Below are positions 59,901 to 64,000 of a stretch of DNA of 64,000 nt, piece after piece; positions within the stretch are counted from its first letter, which is position 1; every line of letters starts with the position of its first letter. Origin of the DNA: Chinchilla lanigera. Taxonomy: Eukaryota > Chordata > Mammalia > Rodentia > Chinchillidae. The stretch covers positions 16,135,938 through 16,199,937 of the forward strand of contig NW_004955446.1 of the NCBI RefSeq assembly GCF_000276665.1, written 5' to 3'. The position numbers were made by a program, and so were the translations under genes. Below the pieces are notes generated by a model. It was not told the origin of the DNA and did no database searches. It worked only from the letters and a program-made list of their open reading frames with translations.

Positions 59901-60463
59901 ACAAATTCCTTTCAAATAAATTTACAGCCTTTCAAATTACTTCTTTCCTTGCTTCTATTCTACCTCTCCCATAAGATGTGGGCATGTGCACACGATCTGC
60001 AAAATGGGCAGGAAGGGGGAGCATTAAGGGCTCGCTCTCTTCTCTTACCGTTGTAGTGGGGACCTACTTTATTCTGCTCTAGGACTAGTAATTGCTAAGG
60101 CACCGATGAGTATATCTACTTCTAGTCTATTACCCATATCCACCACTGCTCAGTTCCTGCCATTAAAAACTCTACCAGTCACCAGTGTGTGCCCTCCATG
60201 GCTTGCTCTTCTTGTCCTCACTGAGAACTTACTCTAGCATTCGACTGTGCTCTCAGCTCCCCGGGGGGTGTAGGGATTCATGCTATAAAGCACTTGAGGC
60301 TACAGCCTCTGCAGAACCACAGTCTGCTGGGATGCGTGAAACACTTCCAAATTTGACCTGGAGAAACATTCAGCTCATCCACTTACCTTTCCTTGCAGTG
60401 GTCTAAGGCCTTATCATAACTGCCTGGTAGTTCCTACTAAACTCAGTTTAGTGTTCAGTGTTC

Positions 60464-60517
60464 CCCAGCCAGAATGAATAGAATAAAACAAAGACCTTGA
60501 AACCTAAAAATTTCCTT
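60464..60517 (+). repeat. Local direct duplication, copy 1 (54 bp)
   Basis: From cccagccagaatgaatagaa to aaatttcctt this recurs at 61184-61237 at an offset of 720 bp, with a single t/c difference and no gaps. Confidence 0.93.
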
Positions 60518-60594
60518 CTACCTCTATTTATCCTTTTCTTTTCTTTTTTTTCGCTTTCTCTTTCTCACAGAAAGAGCTCTCCTTTCCTCAGTAT

Positions 60595-60780
60595 TTATCA
60601 AACTTTAGCATCATCAGATAGCTGGGAGGGTTTATTATGTCCAGGTTGCTGGACGTTATCCCTGGAGTTTCTGACTCAGCACACTTGGGGTGGATTGTGA
60701 GAGTGCATTTCTAACAAGTCCCCATGAGGTGATGTTGCTGGTCCTGAGCCCATACCTGGAGAACTGCGGTTCTGTAGCAT
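60595..60780. repeat. MER5A-like hAT relic
   Basis: atcaaactttagcatcatca, ttgctggacgttatccctgg, agtttctgactcagcacact, gcatttctaacaagtcccca and gaggtgatgttgctggtcct are in MER5A order, ending near gagaactgcggttc. Confidence 0.75.
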
Positions 60781-62710
60781 ATTGGTAGGGAGGGAGGTAA
60801 GGACAGGAGGTGTTGATTTAAGCATTGAGACATTTCAGTTTCTAGCTGGGAAGAGAGATGCTCTCTAAATAGTGAAGAAAACTGAGACTTCAGTTATGGA
60901 GCTTGCTATAAAAGCTAAGGGATAACTAGACATTAGGGATTTAAAATGCATTCATTTTTGTAATAGTCAAAAATATACTCTCTACAGAAGACAAAATTAT
61001 TCATGAATCTGAGAGTGCACTTTCAGTAAAAGAGTAAAAAATAGGTTTCAGAAGTCTGATAAATGGATGGAAGGCGAGGAGATGAGTAGAAAGTGACTAT
61101 AAACAACGCTTTATAAATCTGGGACTATGAATGGGGATTAGAGAGAAGTGGGCCTTTTTGTCTTTCACTCTTTTCTTTTTCTTCCCAGCCAGAATGAATA
61201 GAACAAAACAAAGACCTTGAAACCTAAAAATTTCCTTTTAAAAGGGGAGACACGAGAATGATAAGATACTGGTGCTTGTGACTAACAGGAAGATTTGAAC
61301 ATGCAGAAGAGAGTTTAAAATTGATCTAAATTCATCAGTGGAAGGAAAGGACATGGAAAACAAATCCCGAGGAGGGTAACTTCCTTGAGAGGGGAGAGAG
61401 GCTGCGTGCATCCACCACGGTGCCATGGTGTCGAGGGGTGCGCTGGAATGAGGAGAGCTAACAAGTTCAGTGTATGGGGAAGAGGGAGCAGGGAGTTTGA
61501 AACATCTGGAAAATATTTGCAAGAGCCCTCCAAAGAATGAGTGGACTGTGTACAAAAAGAGGGTTGAAAGTCCACTTGCCATTACTATGGATTTTAATGC
61601 TTTTGTTCCTATCCTATCCAAACTCTGTTTGGTCTTGTACGTGCTACCAGAGGGTCCCTTGTTTTGGTAACAGCTAACAAATCTGTCTCCAGTGTGGGAG
61701 CAAACTAACTTCCGTATTTGGATTATTTCTGAGTTCACAGAGGGTCTTGGATGGGATTCTCAGTTCCTGAGAACCAATTCCCACATGAAATCGCTTTGTT
61801 TTACATACAGTAGTCATGTGTTTAAGGCTTCAAGTGGATGTCTAAAGCCCCAGATAGTACCGGCCCGATACATGAAATATTTTTTCTTATACATATATAC
61901 CTATTATAAAGTTTAATTTATAAATTAGGCACAGTAAGAGATTCATGAAAGTAATCAAGTGTGCCAATCATAACAACGTACTTAATAAAAGTGACAAAAC
62001 ATTAATTTTTTCTAGATATTTCATTTAATATTTTCAGACTGTGAATACTTAAAATTACAGGCAGTAAAACTAGAGATAATGGGGGAATCCCTGTACTTAG
62101 TTTGGTTTTGTTCTCTGTCTGGACCCTGCCTCCTGCCGTACCAAGCCCTTTGGTTGTGAGGCCCAGCAATGAAGTGGACAGCTGAAATGGCCCCTAAGGC
62201 AATAATGCCAAAAGGACTAGTGGTAGGGCAAGGGTACAAAGGAAGTGATTAAAGACAAGACACTGATAGCAGCAGGAGATCTTACATTTCTGGACTAATT
62301 TAGTAACACAATGCCAACCCTATACAAAATAAGAAGAGTCATTGGCACCATGGAACCACCAAAATAAATTCTACTCTATGGTTCAACGATTTATAAATCA
62401 GATATAAGAATTTTTTGAAAACATGCAAATGTAGTAATTGCTTATGCCAATAGTTATAGGACTTTACAGAATCGTTTTACATTGGCTCTAGAACTAATGA
62501 CAGAAAGGTTTTTCTCAGAGTCACACTCACTAATACTTTTGGATTCACGTGTGATAGAAAAATACTCATTTTTTTCCTCTTAAATTTTGATGAAACTGCA
62601 AAATTAGGCGATTTACTTGTATCTAATTGAATAATCTTGAAGCACATAAGATACATACTCCTTTTGTTTCTTCCAAGTTATGACTGCCTAGAATAATGGA
62701 GGATGTGGAA
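60781..62710. other. No gene; unassigned, with the second 54 bp duplicate
   Basis: The minus-strand frame 61238-61738 (166 codons) has no recognisable domain and starts inside the duplicated segment's flank. 61190-61450 has a slightly higher GC content. No other repeat was recognised; 62100-62240 is moderately GC-rich but unassigned. Confidence 0.4.
61184..61237 (+). repeat. Local direct duplication, copy 2 (54 bp)
   Basis: Second copy of 60464-60517. It follows a pyrimidine tract (ctcttttctttttcttcc) similar to the one that follows the first copy, so the two sites also share simple-sequence flanks. Confidence 0.93.
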
Positions 62711-62727
62711 GTTTAAATGATAACTTT

Positions 62728-62820
62728 GTCTTTTTTTTCTTTTTTTGGTACCAGGAATAAAACTCAGGACTCTGTGCTTGGCAGGCAGGTACTGTGCCAC
62801 TGCACTATACCCTAGGTGCC
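62728..62820 (-). repeat. Antisense ID-type SINE with 14 bp target-site duplication
   Basis: A T-rich run, then tttggtaccaggaataaaac, tcaggactctgtgcttggca, ggcaggtactgtgccactgc and actatacccta: the reverse of the ID body. Flanking repeats taaatgataacttt (62714-62727) and taaatgacaacttt (62821-62834) differ by one base. Confidence 0.92.
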
Positions 62821-62910
62821 TAAATGACAACTTTAAACCACATCCCCAATTCTTTTAGCTTTTATGTAGCTTTTTGTTAGTTCTGGATGATGTGTGTGGG
62901 TGCCTGCGCA

Positions 62911-62918
62911 AGTGTGTA

Positions 62919-62965
<47 letters not shown>
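62911..62965. repeat. (TG)n-(AG)n compound microsatellite
   Basis: About 14 TG units are followed by about 12 AG units. The two overlapping minus-strand frames across it (HTHTHT / SLSLSL) are artefacts. Confidence 0.95.
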
Positions 62966-63897
62966 TGCATCAGCTTCTTTGGCCAGGATGCTGAATAATA
63001 AGTGAGTGAGACAATGACACCAGCCAACCGGGCTGGTTGCACAGTGTGGAATCGGTTCAAACACATTATACATGTCGAGAGAGAAAGATAAACTCAAAAG
63101 GAGCCAAGAAAAATTCTTCACAAAATTGCTTCCAATAATAATCATGGAAAAATAACAATGACATTAGGTATTTAATATAAGTTTTAAACTTTTAACCTAA
63201 AGAATTACTGAAACTTATTCTACCTTGGCCATGTCAAAAAACTAATATTTGCTGACATATTTTCTGTATTTGTCAGAGAATCATGTGATTTTAAAATACC
63301 AGAGTCTGTCCTTTCACAAAGTAATCTCCTTTGGAATGAATCAAACAATTTTTTAAAAATCCTAAATCTCGTAGTTGCTTTTAGTGGTATCTTGTGAAAT
63401 TTTAGGTCAAGTTGCCAAAATAATGTAGCAAATATATCTCAAAAAAAAGCATTCTTGAAAAATAAAATAACATTTCAAGACAGTGGACACATTAAACAGA
63501 TATTCTGTGTTTTTTCATTTATATACAAGAACATATTAATTTTATAAAATACTGGGTTTCATAGCAGTGTTTTCATAATTCAGACAACATATTTTGATCT
63601 GATCCATCTTTGTTTCTTAAATCAGGGACATGATTTGAGATAGTTACAGTATCTCTATTTCTACTTTTTTCTTATATTTATTTATCCCACAAAAATCACT
63701 TAGAATCTGCTCTTTCATTGTTAAAACTTTTTCTCCCTAATTTTACAGAGAATCCAACTGTAGTAAAACTTTATCCCAATATTTAAATACATGGAGGGTT
63801 TATTTAATCAGATCTAGAGACACAGAAGTACAAGAAAGGCAGCAGCTCTATCCACTGAGTGTAAATTTTATTGCCAAATCCCTTGTCTTAGAAAATA
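62966..63897. other. No gene; AT-rich unassigned sequence
   Basis: No gene or repeat was recognised in this stretch. Confidence 0.45.
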
Positions 63898-64000
63898 AAG
63901 CAAGCAGATGACATGATACTTTACATGGAAGATCCCAAAAACTCCACAAGAAGACTCCTTGAATTAATCAACAAATTCAGCAGTGTAGCTGGATACAAAG
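63898..64000 (+). mobile_element. LINE-1 ORF2, 5'-truncated, RT region open to the window end
   Basis: In frame from 63898 the translation contains QADDMILYMEDP, the L1 reverse-transcriptase catalytic ADDM box, then LLELINKFSSVAGYK, standard L1 text. A stop lies just before it (tag, 63889-63891), outside the element. No stop occurs up to base 64000. The element is cut by the window end, so its length and integrity are unknown. It starts inside the RT domain and cannot be autonomous. Confidence 0.9.

Noticed and set aside
26334..61237. Idea that the 716 and 720 bp spacings of two duplicate pairs are related
   Set aside because: The sequences, lengths and contexts are unrelated and the third pair is 1577 bp apart; the similarity of spacing is probably coincidence.
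61238..61738. Minus-strand frame of 166 codons
   Set aside because: No recognisable domain and biased to S/P/L from a pyrimidine-rich strand; part of the DNA next to it is a local duplicate.
62833..63145. Two minus-strand frames of 77 and 96 codons
   Set aside because: Their long open stretch comes from the (TG)n(AG)n tract; the rest has no motif.
1..64000. CRISPR array, bacterial operon or phage-type system
   Set aside because: Base composition, microsatellites, SINEs, L1 and MIR/L2 relics identify mammalian nuclear DNA; no regularly spaced identical repeats with unique spacers are present.

Overview
This window is mammalian nuclear DNA, almost certainly from a rodent. It carries several tRNA-derived ID-type SINEs with A-box and B-box sequences and A-rich tails, 7SL-derived monomeric B1 elements with an internal duplication, B1+ID composite SINEs, LINE-1 3' ends, and an older mammalian layer (MIR, L2, MER5A, MER20, ERV-L with MLT2-like LTRs). 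The ID sequence is not the mouse/rat form, so a non-murid rodent is likely; a beaver relative is only a guess. Everything is from inspection; no database was searched.

I find no convincing protein-coding exon, rRNA, functional tRNA gene, CpG island or CRISPR array. Open frames are short; those that can be interpreted are transposon remnants or microsatellite artefacts. The window is intergenic or deep-intronic sequence whose readable content is transposons of different ages, plus a few repeat-poor blocks that might be conserved non-coding DNA.

Layout. 1-15 kb: sparse SINEs (1, 3.0, 5.2, 10.3, 11.0 kb), MIR/L2 relics and a complex microsatellite at 13.2 kb. 15-21 kb: AT-rich, with an antisense SINE at 18.1 kb and L2 relics. 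21-28 kb: a 2 kb antisense L1 abutting a decayed ERV-L retrovirus whose 5' half (LTR, internal region, RT) reads on the minus strand and whose 3' half (integrase, dUTPase, LTR) reads on the plus strand. A 159 bp piece of its integrase region has been copied 716 bp downstream. 29-37 kb: L2 and MIR relics, an antisense L1 and a composite SINE. 39-44 kb: a 90 bp direct repeat, an L1 3' end, mariner transposase fragments in opposite orientations with a young SINE between them, and a 1.07 kb L1. 44-49 kb: a MER5A-like element, a repeat-poor block (46.7-47.7 kb), SINEs and another L1 3' end. 49-56 kb: a purine-rich minisatellite, MER5A/MER20 and an L1 that looks 5'-inverted. 56-64 kb: L2, two MIRs, SINEs, another local direct repeat, and the start of a 5'-truncated L1 whose reverse-transcriptase frame runs off the window end.

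The most unusual signals are three short, high-identity local direct duplications (159, about 90 and 54 bp) at spacings of 0.7-1.6 kb, the inverted ERV-L arrangement, and the mariner fragments. None amounts to a demonstrated new biological system.
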